A stretch of 64,000 nucleotides of DNA from Pseudomonas viridiflava (GCF_900585905.1 NZ_UTVH01000095.1:620001-684000), one strand, 5' to 3'. Counted from the first letter of the stretch, positions 54,066 through 62,489 are shown. Numbers and translations: made by a program. The notes: generated by a model not told the origin, from the sequence alone.

Positions 54066-54803
54066 AATCGCTACGGCCTCGTTGGCGAGTGATCCCTAGC
54101 CCCAATGCGCTTAAAAGGGTGATTACCGAAGTACGTGCTGTCTCGAAGCTAAGAGCCTAGAGCTAAGAGGGCGCAGGTGTTACGCCAACCACCACTTCCG
54201 GGGAACAACCGCCAGGTATGTTGCGATGGGAAGGCCTTCAGCTTGCGAACTGCTGAAACGTCATGCTGAACAGACACGTTTAGCTGCGGGTGCGTTGTTA
54301 TCCATGGGACCCGGTTGAGGAATTGGCCAGTGCTCACACAGAGCGCTGGCAGTACTTGCCGGGACCAGCTCTCTGGTCAAGATGGCCCGGAGGTTAGAAA
54401 CGTCGTTGTTTGCAACTGTGGTAATACTAGCAATCGACGCGCATCGCCAGGCTATATGAGGCCTTTACGCCAGTCGTAGAAAACGCAATATCGCGGACAC
54501 CAAGGGACTGCCGTTGCCGCAGCACACTTGCTCAAACGACATTTCTTCACAGCGATTCAATCACAAGCCCGAGGGAATAGCTTGGAGCCCACAGGTGGAT
54601 TGCAGCGGGTGGCAGACGCTGGCTATTGATGATCAACTGGCCAGTCAGCTAGCAGAGGTGTCAAATAGACCGTCGTTGCAGATCCCGGTTATTAACTCGC
54701 AGCGCGCTGCAGCGATTGCCCTGGGGAAGCCCCTGATGTGCAAATACAAAGGTACGCATAATGTATATTATGTTAAATCTTGTATCTCAACCTGTTCCCG
54801 GTC
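54066..54803. other. Gene-poor stretch beside the recombinase
   Basis: About 740 bp with no convincing gene. Composition is more even and less GC-rich than the flanking coding DNA. ORFs at 54149-54337 (minus) and 54514-54822 (plus) have no ribosome binding site, no recognisable family and cysteine- or histidine-rich translations typical of chance frames. No tRNA, terminal inverted repeats or transposase fragment was recognised. Given the adjacent recombinase, this could be decayed DNA of a mobile element. Confidence 0.45.
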
Positions 54804-55415
54804 TCACCCCAGCACCCCGTAAATCTCCAAAACCAACTGCATCGTCCCTTCCTGGATCGATCCTTCGTTACGGCACACAACCCAGCTGTTATCTGAAGCC
54901 GCGCGTTCGAACGCTTTGGTGCATGTGACATGTTCTTCCAGCGTGTGGATCACTGTACTGCTCAGCCCGCGTCGTCGTGCGGTGGCCCTTGCCCAGGAAA
55001 TATCTGGCGCGGTCACGATCCCCACATGCAGATCTGGCACTTGCACGTTTCGGTCGATGTTCAGCTGCAGAATCTCTGCAAACGGGATGTGACGGCGGAA
55101 CGCGGCGTCCGATGGGTACCAGCGATCAATCAGGATAATGCTGTCCGGCGGTTGTTTGGCGAGCACGTGCTGTGAGATCCAGGACCGGCTATCTGCAAGG
55201 CGCTCACATATTTCAAACTCCAGATGCCTGTCGGGATGCCTGACGAGTTGGTTGACCAAGGCCATTGTCTCGCGCCTGTTTGGGTCGCTTTTCTTCTCGC
55301 ACAGGCGGATGACTTTTTTGTTGTCTGCCCTTAATACTTTCGTCACGGCCTCCAACAGTGTGGTTTTGCCTGCGCCTTTGGGACCATCTAGAGAAACGAA
55401 CAGCGAACGAGTCAT
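54804..55415 (-). CDS. Thymidylate-kinase-like P-loop protein
   Basis: A 203-residue protein with an N-terminal P-loop, LDGPKGAGKTTLLEAV, and a central IILIDRWYPSDAAFR segment that matches the DR(Y/W)xxS motif of thymidylate kinases. Length fits that family (about 200-210). Later regions are poorly conserved compared with housekeeping Tmk, and the gene is alone rather than in the usual tmk-holB context, so it is probably not the essential enzyme. Tmk-like paralogues occur on plasmids, phages and islands, and the neighbouring recombinase fits such an origin. It may phosphorylate a nucleotide or another small molecule; the substrate is not visible. No strong Shine-Dalgarno precedes the ATG. Confidence 0.65.
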   Translation of the reverse strand: MTRSLFVSLDGPKGAGKTTLLEAVTKVLRADNKKVIRLCEKKSDPNRRETMALVNQLVRHPDRHLEFEICERLADSRSWISQHVLAKQPPDSIILIDRWYPSDAAFRRHIPFAEILQLNIDRNVQVPDLHVGIVTAPDISWARATARRRGLSSTVIHTLEEHVTCTKAFERAASDNSWVVCRNEGSIQEGTMQLVLEIYGVLG

Positions 55416-55661
55416 TATGGGTATTCGTCGGGTGAACAGGCATGGCCAGGCACTTTAACGCCGTTGGCCGCAGAATTCTGGACATTTGGCCCGCAGACTT
55501 GTTCAGCGCTATCTGATCGCATGCTTGCCTGCCCAATTGCTTAAGACAGCAGCGAAATTTGCGCCCTCCGTCACACCCCCCGCGATCAACGGCACGAACC
55601 AATGTGAGAAGATAGCAGTCTGACATCACGATATTTCTCTTATGGCCCTGTGAGGCCTGAC

Positions 55662-57242
55662 ATGACTGACCTGCACCGCCGCAATTCCTGCCGCCTGCCC
55701 TTGCTCCTGCTCATCGCGATATCCACTGTCATTGCACTTTCCATTGTGTGGGAGTTCAAGCTGGAAGGCTGGGCCATGCAGTGGCTTGAGCGGCCCTACG
55801 ATGCTGACTTCGAGGACGCCGAGCGGTGGCGATTCGTCTTGACGGCGACGGGATTTTCGCTGATTTCGCTGATCATCCCCACCGTCGTGCTCAGACGTCT
55901 GATTGCGAACACGCGCTCCAGTTACCGTCGGCTTCAGCACGCGCAGGCACAGACTGAAACTCTGGCCAGCTACGACTCCCTCAGTGGTTTGATCAACCGG
56001 CGGGTATTTATGCAGCAGGTTCGGCGTCAGTTGGAGCTGAAGCTGCCGGTGGCGATCATGCTGATCGATCTTGACCATTTCAAAGCCGTCAATGATCAGC
56101 ATGGGCATGCAGCGGGCGACGCGGTGCTCGTCGAAATTGCGCGCAGGATCGAGGCCATTTCCAACCGCCACGGCGGCGTCGCGGTGCGGTTGGGCGGTGA
56201 TGAATTTTGCCTGTTGTTTCTCGATCACAAGGACGAAGCTGAGTTCTGTCAGATCGCCGAGGCGGCGGTCTATCAGCTCGGCGCGCCATTGCTTGCAGCT
56301 GGCGAGCCCACCCCGTTGGGGGCCACGATCGGTATCTCGCGGTCATGGCTGGACGCTCAGGATGCGTCCGCCCTCCTTCACTGCGCTGACACGGCGATGT
56401 ACCGCGGAAAGGAGAGCGGGCGTTCGACCTATCACTTTTACGACAACGAGTACGAGCAGCAGCGCCGGGCTCAGGCCGACCTTGAACTGGCGCTGAGACG
56501 GGCCGTCGCTGAAGAAGAAATCGTGCCTTACTTTCAGCCGATTGTGGCCCTGCCCTCGCAGGAAGTCGTTGGTTTTGAAGTCCTCGCACGCTGGGTCAGG
56601 CCAAACGGAAACCTGGGGATGCCAGCCGAGTTCATCCCGATACTCGAACGGCTGGGACTGATCCCGGTGATGACGCGTTCACTCATCAAGCAGGCCTGTC
56701 GGGCCGCCAATCGCTGGGACGACCGATTGCGCCTGTCGATGAACGTCAGTGCCCGGATGATTACCGACGAGCTTTTTCCCGATCAGCTCCTTGAGCAACT
56801 GCGAGAGGAAAATTTCTCGTACGAGCGCTTTGAAGTTGAAATCACCGAGGAAGCCCTGGTGGGCCATCTCGATGCGGCGCAGCGGAACTTGAATCGCCTG
56901 CGCGCCCACGGCATCACGGTGGCGCTGGATGATTTTGGCATCGGTTATTCAAGTCTGTACCACCTGACGCGGCTGTCCATCGACAAGATCAAGATAGACC
57001 GGTCGTTCTTCGAACCCGGACAGACCGATCATTTGCCCATGGTGGACGCCATTCTCGGGATGGCGCGCAGCCTTAAAATGCTTGTAACGGCCGAAGGCGT
57101 CGAAGAGTTTCACCTGCCGCATCTTCCCTCCTGGCTGGCAAAAAGTGGCTGCCATTACGCTCAGGGCTATCTCTATGGGCGGCCCAAGCCTGCGTCCAGT
57201 CTGTTCTGCTATGCGCAGACATCCTTCGCCCGGCAGGCGTGA
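55662..57242 (+). CDS. Membrane-anchored GGDEF-EAL cyclic-di-GMP protein
   Basis: A 526-residue protein with two N-terminal membrane segments (about residues 9-26 and 60-75) that bracket a short periplasmic loop of about 30 residues, then a GGDEF domain with an intact LGGDEF motif near residue 185 and an EAL domain. No RxxD inhibitory site lies in the usual place before GGDEF. The EAL signature reads EVL, followed by NVSARM, EITEEAL, DDFGIGYSSL and KIDRSFF, so the catalytic glutamates and aspartates of a phosphodiesterase are kept. The enzyme could make or degrade cyclic-di-GMP; both sites look usable and the net activity cannot be predicted. The ATG at 55662 has TGAGG six bases upstream, which is better than the GTG 12 bases earlier. 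It is transcribed alone. Confidence 0.9.
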   Translation: MTDLHRRNSCRLPLLLLIAISTVIALSIVWEFKLEGWAMQWLERPYDADFEDAERWRFVLTATGFSLISLIIPTVVLRRLIANTRSSYRRLQHAQAQTETLASYDSLSGLINRRVFMQQVRRQLELKLPVAIMLIDLDHFKAVNDQHGHAAGDAVLVEIARRIEAISNRHGGVAVRLGGDEFCLLFLDHKDEAEFCQIAEAAVYQLGAPLLAAGEPTPLGATIGISRSWLDAQDASALLHCADTAMYRGKESGRSTYHFYDNEYEQQRRAQADLELALRRAVAEEEIVPYFQPIVALPSQEVVGFEVLARWVRPNGNLGMPAEFIPILERLGLIPVMTRSLIKQACRAANRWDDRLRLSMNVSARMITDELFPDQLLEQLREENFSYERFEVEITEEALVGHLDAAQRNLNRLRAHGITVALDDFGIGYSSLYHLTRLSIDKIKIDRSFFEPGQTDHLPMVDAILGMARSLKMLVTAEGVEEFHLPHLPSWLAKSGCHYAQGYLYGRPKPASSLFCYAQTSFARQA

Positions 57243-57562
57243 CGATTCACTTTACACTCGCGCCTGACAAGCCCGCCCAGCCTCGCGCTGCCGGGCCGGC
57301 TCGGTTGTAGCCAAAGAAACGCCACACGTCCCTCCCCTGGCAGAGACATCCAGCCCAGCTGGCAGCTTGCGAGCGTGCAGGCGCCAGTGCTTAAGAAAAT
57401 TGTCACATAGATCCCCTAGCCTGCCTCATCGCTATCGTCCAAATAATGGTCGCGGTAACGCTCGTGTCACCAGCGCCGGATGCGAATGGTAGGGTGCGCA
57501 CCGAGCAGCGCTCGTTTTCCGCTCACGTGCCAACCCACCTATCCTCTCAGGGAAACAACGCC
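57243..57562. other. Intergenic region before the alginate lyase gene
   Basis: 320 bp between the cyclic-di-GMP gene and the lyase gene. The part near 57390-57470 is relatively AT-rich and is the likely promoter region, but no clear sigma-70 boxes and no AlgU-type GAACTT-N16-TCTGA element were found. No ORF with a ribosome binding site is present. No clear terminator hairpin with a T-run was seen after the upstream gene. Confidence 0.4.
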
Positions 57563-58228
57563 ATGATTGATCTGAGCACCTGGAATCTGACCCTCCCGGT
57601 CGGCAGCCCGGCACGCATCATCGAGACGCCGCGTCTGGTGGACAGCTACTCGGATGCGTACTTCCGCTCCGGCAACACCCTGTTTTTCTGGGCGCCGGTA
57701 ACAGGCTCGACCACCTCCAAATCCGAGTTCCCGCGCAGCGAACTGCGCGAAACTTTCAAGGACGGTGAACTGCGCAACTGGACTTATCCTGAAGCCAATC
57801 ACCGACTGACCGCCAGCGTGGCAGTCAACAAGGTCCCTTCGGAGGGCCGGGTCATCATCGGCCAGATTCATATCTACCAGGGCAAAGGCCCGCTGCTGAA
57901 GGTGGAGTATGTCTACGACAAGAGCAGAAAGACCGGCGCTATCATCGCCAATTACCGGCTCAAACCGGGCAGCTCGGACACCAAGGTGGTCATTGGCGAG
58001 GGTGTAGACCTCAACCAGCGCTTTACCTACGAGGTTCGCTTGAGCGCCAAAGGCGCCCTGCAGGTGACGGCTGGCGATAATCGCTGGAGCAAGCAGCTCA
58101 GTAAAAGCTGGCAGAACAAAAAACTGTATTTCAAGGCCGGGGCGTATGCCATTGATAACACCGGCTACAAGACCGAAGGCGCGCAGGTCACGTTCTACAA
58201 GCTGGAGGTCAAGCACAGCAAGGGTTGA
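57563..58228 (+). CDS. Polysaccharide lyase family 7 alginate lyase
   Basis: A 221-residue single-domain protein with the three PL7 signature regions in order: SEFPRSELRE near residue 54 (R-S/T-E-L-R), GQIHIY near residue 99 (QIH) and YFKAGAYAID near residue 190 (YFKAG-Y). PL7 enzymes cut alginate by beta-elimination. Length and motifs resemble the small lyase PA1167 of Pseudomonas aeruginosa. No signal peptide is visible from the chosen ATG, which has AGGGAA eight bases upstream; a longer in-frame ORF starting at 57446 does not add a convincing signal either. The protein may act in the cytoplasm or leave the cell by another route. It is a single gene, not part of the alginate biosynthesis operon. 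Confidence 0.9.
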   Translation: MIDLSTWNLTLPVGSPARIIETPRLVDSYSDAYFRSGNTLFFWAPVTGSTTSKSEFPRSELRETFKDGELRNWTYPEANHRLTASVAVNKVPSEGRVIIGQIHIYQGKGPLLKVEYVYDKSRKTGAIIANYRLKPGSSDTKVVIGEGVDLNQRFTYEVRLSAKGALQVTAGDNRWSKQLSKSWQNKKLYFKAGAYAIDNTGYKTEGAQVTFYKLEVKHSKG

Positions 58229-58255
58229 GTCGCCATGACCGGGCTTTGGGCCTGT

Positions 58256-58329
58256 TTAGGAGCCAATTCGTGGCGAGACGATGGGCTGGCATCGACCGGA
58301 AGATTGCGTCGCGAACACGTTCGCTCCTA
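58256..58329. repeat. REP/BIME-like paired palindromic repeat
   Basis: Two inverted units face each other downstream of the lyase gene: TAGGAGCCAATTCGTGGCGA on the left and its near reverse complement, ending in GAACACGTTCGCTCCTA, on the right. The outer ten bases pair with one mismatch. This is the GGAGCGAA...TTCGC style of repetitive extragenic palindrome common in fluorescent Pseudomonas. It could form a long hairpin protecting the 3' end of the lyase transcript. Confidence 0.6.
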
Positions 58330-58463
58330 TATGGGATCGCTCAAAGGTTTGCCGAGCGCGGCACAGCCGCGGGCAACTGAGGACGGTGGCGTCGAATTCC
58401 ATCCAATACCCAAGGTCTATAGACACTGCCCTTCCAGAATCAGATGCTTCGGCCAGGATAACC

Positions 58464-58904
58464 ATGACTTTCTACATCTTCCTTTTGGCCTGCGCGGCTG
58501 CCGCCGCGACCGGCATCATTTTCAAACCGGGTGCATGGTATGGAGGTCTTGTAAAACCGAACTTCACGCCACCTGACTGGCTGTTTCCAGTCGCCTGGAC
58601 GACGATCTATCTACTCCTCGCCTGGGCCGGGTATCGTCTGACCCAACTCCCCGGCAGTGAGACCGCGCTGGCGCTCTGGAGCGCTCAGATTGCGTTGAAC
58701 ACTTTGTGGACGCCGGTGTTTTTTGGCGCAAACCGCATCGTTACCGCGATGGTGATTCTCGTTCTGCTGTGGATTGTGGTGGCCGCATTGATGGTGACTG
58801 CGCTGCAGCTGGACATGGTGACCGGGCTCGTCCTGTTGCCTTATCTGGCGTGGCTTTCAGTGGCGGGCGCGCTGAACTTTTCCATCATGCGTCACAACAA
58901 ATGA
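58464..58904 (+). CDS. TspO/MBR-family membrane protein
   Basis: A 146-residue membrane protein with five predicted helices and the family's signature residues: WYGGLVKPNFTPPDWLFPVAWTTIY near residue 25, and NTLWTPVFFGANR near residue 80. TspO proteins bind porphyrins and sterol-like molecules and act in tetrapyrrole handling and stress responses in bacteria. The internal ATG was chosen because the helix-forming region begins there and an AGGAT stretch lies just upstream; the 61 extra residues of the longer ORF are not hydrophobic. The MocR regulator gene starts 45 bp downstream on the same strand, so co-transcription is possible. Confidence 0.9.
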   Translation: MTFYIFLLACAAAAATGIIFKPGAWYGGLVKPNFTPPDWLFPVAWTTIYLLLAWAGYRLTQLPGSETALALWSAQIALNTLWTPVFFGANRIVTAMVILVLLWIVVAALMVTALQLDMVTGLVLLPYLAWLSVAGALNFSIMRHNK

Positions 58905-58949
58905 CGTCAATGCGCGGGAAGCCCAGCGTCGTGCATTTCGGCAGCAGCG

Positions 58950-60377
58950 ATGAGCGGCCGTGCGTCCATGAAACGGTATGAACAGTTCGCCGCTGCCATC
59001 GCAGAGATGATACGCAGCGGCGTATTGGCCCCAGGCGAGAAAATACCTTCGGTTCGCCTCGCCAGTCAGAAATATTCCATCAGCCCGTCCACGGTATTTC
59101 AGGGTTATTACCTGCTTGAGGATCGTGGCTTGATTCAGGCCAAGGCGCGCTCCGGCTATTTTGTGCGTGACCACGCATCGCTGAAATTGACCGAGCCACA
59201 GCCAGCCCGTAAAGGGAGCGAAGGCACTGACGTCGGGGTCAGTGACTTGATCTTTTCAGTCTTGTCTTCGTTGAAAAACCCAGACACCGTCCCGTTTGGC
59301 TCCGCCTTCCCCTGCCCCTCTCTATATCCTTTGCCACGATTGGCCCGGTCCATGGCCAAAGCCGTTCGTGAGCTTGATCAGGCTGAACTGATCAGCAACA
59401 TGACCAGCGGCCACGCCGAACTGCGCAGGCAGATTGCATTGCGCTACATGATCAATGGGGTGCCATTGCCCATCGAGGACCTGGTCATCACCAATGGCGC
59501 CATGGAAGCGCTGAATCTGTGCCTGCAATGCGTTACAACCCCCGGCGACCTGGTGGCCATTGAGGCGCCAGCCTTTTATGCCTGCCTGCAAGTGCTGGAA
59601 CGGCTGAAACTCAAGGCGGTGGAAATTCCGGTTCAGCCACGCGGTGGCGTGGATCTGCAAACGCTGGAAGACTCCTTCAAGCGACTGCCAATAAAAGCAT
59701 GCTGGTTCATGAGCAGCCTGCAGAACCCCATGGGCGCGAGCATGGCCGAGGCTGATAAGACACGGCTTTATCAGTTGCTGTGTGATTACCAGTGTCCGCT
59801 GATTGAGGACGATGTGTATGCCGAGCTTTATTTCGGCACCAAAGCGCCTCATCCGCTAAAAAGTATCGACTCGCAAGGGCTGGTCATGCACTGCAGTTCG
59901 TTCTCCAAAAGCCTCGCTCCCGGCTATCGGGTCGGCTGGGTGGCGGGCGGACGCTACAGCGAACAGATCAACCGGCTCAAGCTCATGACCACGATTTCCC
60001 CGTCGGTCCCAGCCCAGGCGGCGATAGCTGATTATTTGCAGCATGGCGGTTACGATCGCCATTTGCGCAAACTAAGGGATGCGCTGGAGACGCAGCAGCA
60101 CGCAATGCTGGCCGCCGCTGCACGTTATTTCCCGGCTGACACGCGGGTCAGCAAACCGGCTGGAGGGTATTTCCTGTGGTTCGAGTTCCCTGAACGAGTG
60201 AACTCGCTGCAGCTTTTTCATCATGCGCTGGCGCAGGGCATTAGCCTCACGCCAGGGCCTGTATTTTCCGCGACAGAACAGTTCAACAACTGCGCAAGGC
60301 TCAACTACGGCCATCCTTGGGACGAGCGCAGCGAGCAGGCCATGGCCACGCTGGGTCAGATCATCAGTACCTTTTGA
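58950..60377 (+). CDS. MocR-type regulator: GntR DNA-binding domain fused to aminotransferase fold
   Basis: A 475-residue fusion. Residues about 5-75 form a GntR winged helix-turn-helix (IPSVRLASQKYSISPSTVFQGYYLLEDRGL). From about 110 to the end is a class I aminotransferase-like domain: VTTPGDLVAIEAPAFY, LIEDDVYAEL and SSFSKSLAPGYRVGW, where the lysine in FSKS is the pyridoxal-phosphate attachment residue. MocR proteins use PLP or a PLP adduct as effector and usually regulate vitamin B6, GABA or amino-acid metabolism; the target here is not apparent. An alternative ATG six codons in (58968) is equally possible, as neither has a clear Shine-Dalgarno sequence. A PPOX-type flavin/PLP-fold gene lies 0.8 kb further on, but no functional link is shown. 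Confidence 0.88.
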   Translation: MSGRASMKRYEQFAAAIAEMIRSGVLAPGEKIPSVRLASQKYSISPSTVFQGYYLLEDRGLIQAKARSGYFVRDHASLKLTEPQPARKGSEGTDVGVSDLIFSVLSSLKNPDTVPFGSAFPCPSLYPLPRLARSMAKAVRELDQAELISNMTSGHAELRRQIALRYMINGVPLPIEDLVITNGAMEALNLCLQCVTTPGDLVAIEAPAFYACLQVLERLKLKAVEIPVQPRGGVDLQTLEDSFKRLPIKACWFMSSLQNPMGASMAEADKTRLYQLLCDYQCPLIEDDVYAELYFGTKAPHPLKSIDSQGLVMHCSSFSKSLAPGYRVGWVAGGRYSEQINRLKLMTTISPSVPAQAAIADYLQHGGYDRHLRKLRDALETQQHAMLAAAARYFPADTRVSKPAGGYFLWFEFPERVNSLQLFHHALAQGISLTPGPVFSATEQFNNCARLNYGHPWDERSEQAMATLGQIISTF

Positions 60378-60401
60378 ACCAGGAGCTGATCTCGTCACTG
60401 T

Positions 60402-60485
60402 TCATGCCGGTGGAATCGTACCGAGGACGCCAACGCCAATCGCTATCGCTAGGAAAACAATCATATAAATCGCAAGCTTACCCAT
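60402..60485 (-). CDS. 27-aa single-helix membrane peptide
   Basis: A complete 27-codon gene on the minus strand: it begins MGKLAIYMIVFLAIAIGVGV and ends in GTIPPA. The translation is a single hydrophobic helix with one positive residue at the N-terminus, a typical small bacterial membrane protein. GGAG lies exactly five bases before the ATG, which is the main evidence for translation. It lies 24 bp beyond the end of the MocR gene, antisense orientation. I do not recognise the family; KdpF- or YnhF-like peptides have a similar layout but different sequence. Confidence 0.6.
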   Translation of the reverse strand: MGKLAIYMIVFLAIAIGVGVLGTIPPA

Positions 60486-60840
60486 GAATACTCCAGGTCT
60501 GAGGGACATCGCAGCAGCAACGCGTTGCAAGGCGAATTCGGGTGGGCCTCGAAAACTACGTCATGCCGGGTGTCATCATTATGGAGCCAGGTATTTTTTA
60601 GTACAGCATCAGCTGGGCGTGAAAAAACCAGATCAGATTGGTCGCACATGCTGTACACGAAGCAACAGGGTTGTCGCCGGCTGCTTGCCAGCACAGCACC
60701 TTCTGCTCGTGCAGCGCAGCGCTGAAGCTTTAATAGCGCGCCGGATGATCAGCATTTGAGCAACCCCGGTACAACGGATGTACCCGGGTTGAAGACCAGA
60801 ATCGATTATTCCGGTAGAAGAGCATCACGCAACAATGCGA
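60486..60840. other. Intergenic region between two small minus-strand genes
   Basis: About 355 bp with no gene I can support. Overlapping ORFs on both strands here give cysteine- and arginine-rich translations and lack ribosome binding sites. It must contain the promoter of the 27-codon membrane peptide. A short imperfect stem (CCCGGT...ACCCGGG, about 60767-60790) lies in the 3' part, beyond the stop of the 52-codon gene, and could be its terminator, but it has no T-run. Confidence 0.35.
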
Positions 60841-60999
60841 TCAGGCTTTTTCGTCTTGCGTGTCATCATCATCTTTCTTCAGTGCCGGCTTCATGCCTGG
60901 CTGCGGCGCGTGTTCGGCGTCGGGGGCGATTTCTTCGCCGTGATTCTTTTTTTCCTGTTGAACTTTCTTGTCGTGTGCAACGTTACGTGGGTCAGTCAT
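60841..60999 (-). CDS. 52-aa highly charged small protein
   Basis: A complete minus-strand gene of 52 codons. The product starts MTDPRNVAHDKKVQQEKKNH, continues with an acidic, proline-containing middle and ends in a run of four aspartates followed by a short Thr/Gln/Glu/Lys tail. It is fully hydrophilic, has no cysteine, tryptophan or tyrosine and is probably disordered. GAGG lies seven bases before the ATG. Codon use looks like a real gene. I do not recognise a named family; similar short Lys/Glu/Asp-rich proteins in Pseudomonas are annotated as hypothetical or stress-related. Confidence 0.65.
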   Translation of the reverse strand: MTDPRNVAHDKKVQQEKKNHGEEIAPDAEHAPQPGMKPALKKDDDDTQDEKA

Positions 61000-61142
61000 T
61001 AGATCGCCTCATCTGTTATAAATATATGCAACTGCACAGTACGCTGCACCTTGACGTGATGGCAATGCTGGCACGCGCTACGTTTTCAATTATTAGCGTG
61101 TGGTCTACACTGTCGACCGCCAAGCGATTAATGGAGAAAACA

Positions 61143-61769
61143 ATGGAACTTGAAACTTTCTCACCGGTCACGACACATCAAGCACTTGAACAACTGTACG
61201 GCCCGATTGCAGCACCGTCGCTCACCAAGGAAGTTGATCATGTGCATGCGATATATCGGCCGTTTATCGAAGCGGCCACGTTTGTGATCCTTGCTTCATC
61301 CGGCCCGGGTGGACTGGACGCCTCGCCACGGGGCGATCAGGCAGGCTTCGTTCATATCGAGGACAGCAAAACACTGTATCTGCCTGATCGGCGCGGCAAC
61401 AATCGAATCGATTCGCTGCGCAATATTATCGAGGATCCACGCGTCGCCCTGCTATTCCTGATACCGGGTGTCGGAGAAACACTGCGGGTCAATGGCACTG
61501 CACAGATATTGGTCGCCCCTGCACTGTTAGCCCGTTTCGCGGTAAACGGGCAACTGCCGAAATCGGTACTGCAGATCAATGTCACCAGTGTGTATTTTCA
61601 ATGCAGCAGAGCAGTTATCAGGGCGGGGCTTTGGGATTCGGCGCGACATGTCGAACGAAGTGCGTTGCCAACTGCCGGGACGATACTCAAGGAAGTATCA
61701 GCGAGCGAGATTGACGGCGATGCCTATGACAAGGCACTGCCAGGGCGCATTGCTGACACGCTGTACTGA
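61143..61769 (+). CDS. Pyridoxamine 5'-phosphate oxidase-fold flavoprotein
   Basis: A 208-residue protein of the PPOX-like FMN-binding group. The typical strand order is visible: FIEAATFVILASSGPGGLDASPRGDQAGFVHI near residue 40, LYLPDRRGNNRIDSLRNIIEDPRVALLFLIPG near residue 80 and LRVNGTAQI near 115. The DASPRGD and RRGNNR segments are characteristic of a subgroup of uncharacterised oxidoreductases rather than true PdxH. The ATG at 61143 has GGAGA six bases upstream; an ATG four codons earlier overlaps that site and is less likely. The gene ends six bases from the convergent Nudix gene. Substrate unknown. Confidence 0.82.
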   Translation: MELETFSPVTTHQALEQLYGPIAAPSLTKEVDHVHAIYRPFIEAATFVILASSGPGGLDASPRGDQAGFVHIEDSKTLYLPDRRGNNRIDSLRNIIEDPRVALLFLIPGVGETLRVNGTAQILVAPALLARFAVNGQLPKSVLQINVTSVYFQCSRAVIRAGLWDSARHVERSALPTAGTILKEVSASEIDGDAYDKALPGRIADTLY

Positions 61770-61775
61770 CTGGGG

Positions 61776-62198
61776 TTACTGCGCGGTAACAGCGCTCTGC
61801 ACATCGGCTGCAGAACGCTCGAGCAGCAGGCGGATGGGTGCACGCACGTTACGCTTGCTCAACTCTTTTGCCGAAATCCAGCGACAATCATCAATTTCAT
61901 TGCAGGGCCGCGGCTCTTGGGCAAGGGTGAGCCGGGCCTCAAAGAGAAAATGCACGGCATCGTCCTGAGCATATTCCGACACGTAATTGAGTTGTTCAAA
62001 CGCCAGGCCGGTCTCTTCCACCATTTCCCGGAGTGCCGCCTGCAGCGGCGTTTCGCCCTGCTCGACGCGGCCACCGGGCAAGTTCCATTTGGCATGTCGT
62101 TTACGCACAAAAAGAATCTCGTCGTCACGACGGTATATGACCGTGGCGCGTCGCTTGAGGCTCTTTGGTGCAGCCAATACGGCTTCAATGGAACCCAT
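61776..62198 (-). CDS. Nudix hydrolase
   Basis: A 140-residue Nudix protein with a perfect box: GGRVEQGETPLQAALREMVEETGL near residue 45 satisfies G-x5-E-x7-REUxEExGU. The preceding strands (RRATVIYRRDDEILFVRKR and WNLPGG) are typical. Nudix enzymes cleave nucleoside diphosphates linked to another group; the small size and the RKRHAKWNLPGG context fit house-cleaning or NTP-pyrophosphohydrolase types. The ATG at 62198 (MGSIEAVLAAP) was chosen over the upstream ATG at 62330, which would add 44 residues without family similarity. Its convergent neighbour ends six bases away. Confidence 0.85.
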   Translation of the reverse strand: MGSIEAVLAAPKSLKRRATVIYRRDDEILFVRKRHAKWNLPGGRVEQGETPLQAALREMVEETGLAFEQLNYVSEYAQDDAVHFLFEARLTLAQEPRPCNEIDDCRWISAKELSKRNVRAPIRLLLERSAADVQSAVTAQ

Positions 62199-62489
62199 AA
62201 CGTCATCCCGTCTGGTAAATGCATCGCGACGTGAAGTTAACCCAGCGGGATTAACGACGCTCTCACCCTGATACTGATGGCGGGAGTCGATCTGATGACT
62301 GATAAAAGAATTTATATGTACGAACAGCATATCGACCTATGTCGGTCAATCTTGACCTACCTTTTATCGGTCGGTTCCGACTGCCATGACATGCGGTCGT
62401 GCCTCACGACTATTCGGTGGCATTCAAATAGCGCTGGTCTATAAAACGGGTGCTGCAAATGCGCTCTCCTGCTCGCCTATATCAAAACA

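Noticed and set aside
54514..54822. 102-codon plus-strand ORF beside the recombinase
   Set aside because: No ribosome binding site, cysteine- and serine-rich irregular translation, and overlap with the end of the kinase-like gene on the other strand.
58281..58463. 61-residue N-terminal extension of TspO
   Set aside because: It crosses the REP-like repeat, is not hydrophobic, and the family begins at the internal ATG.
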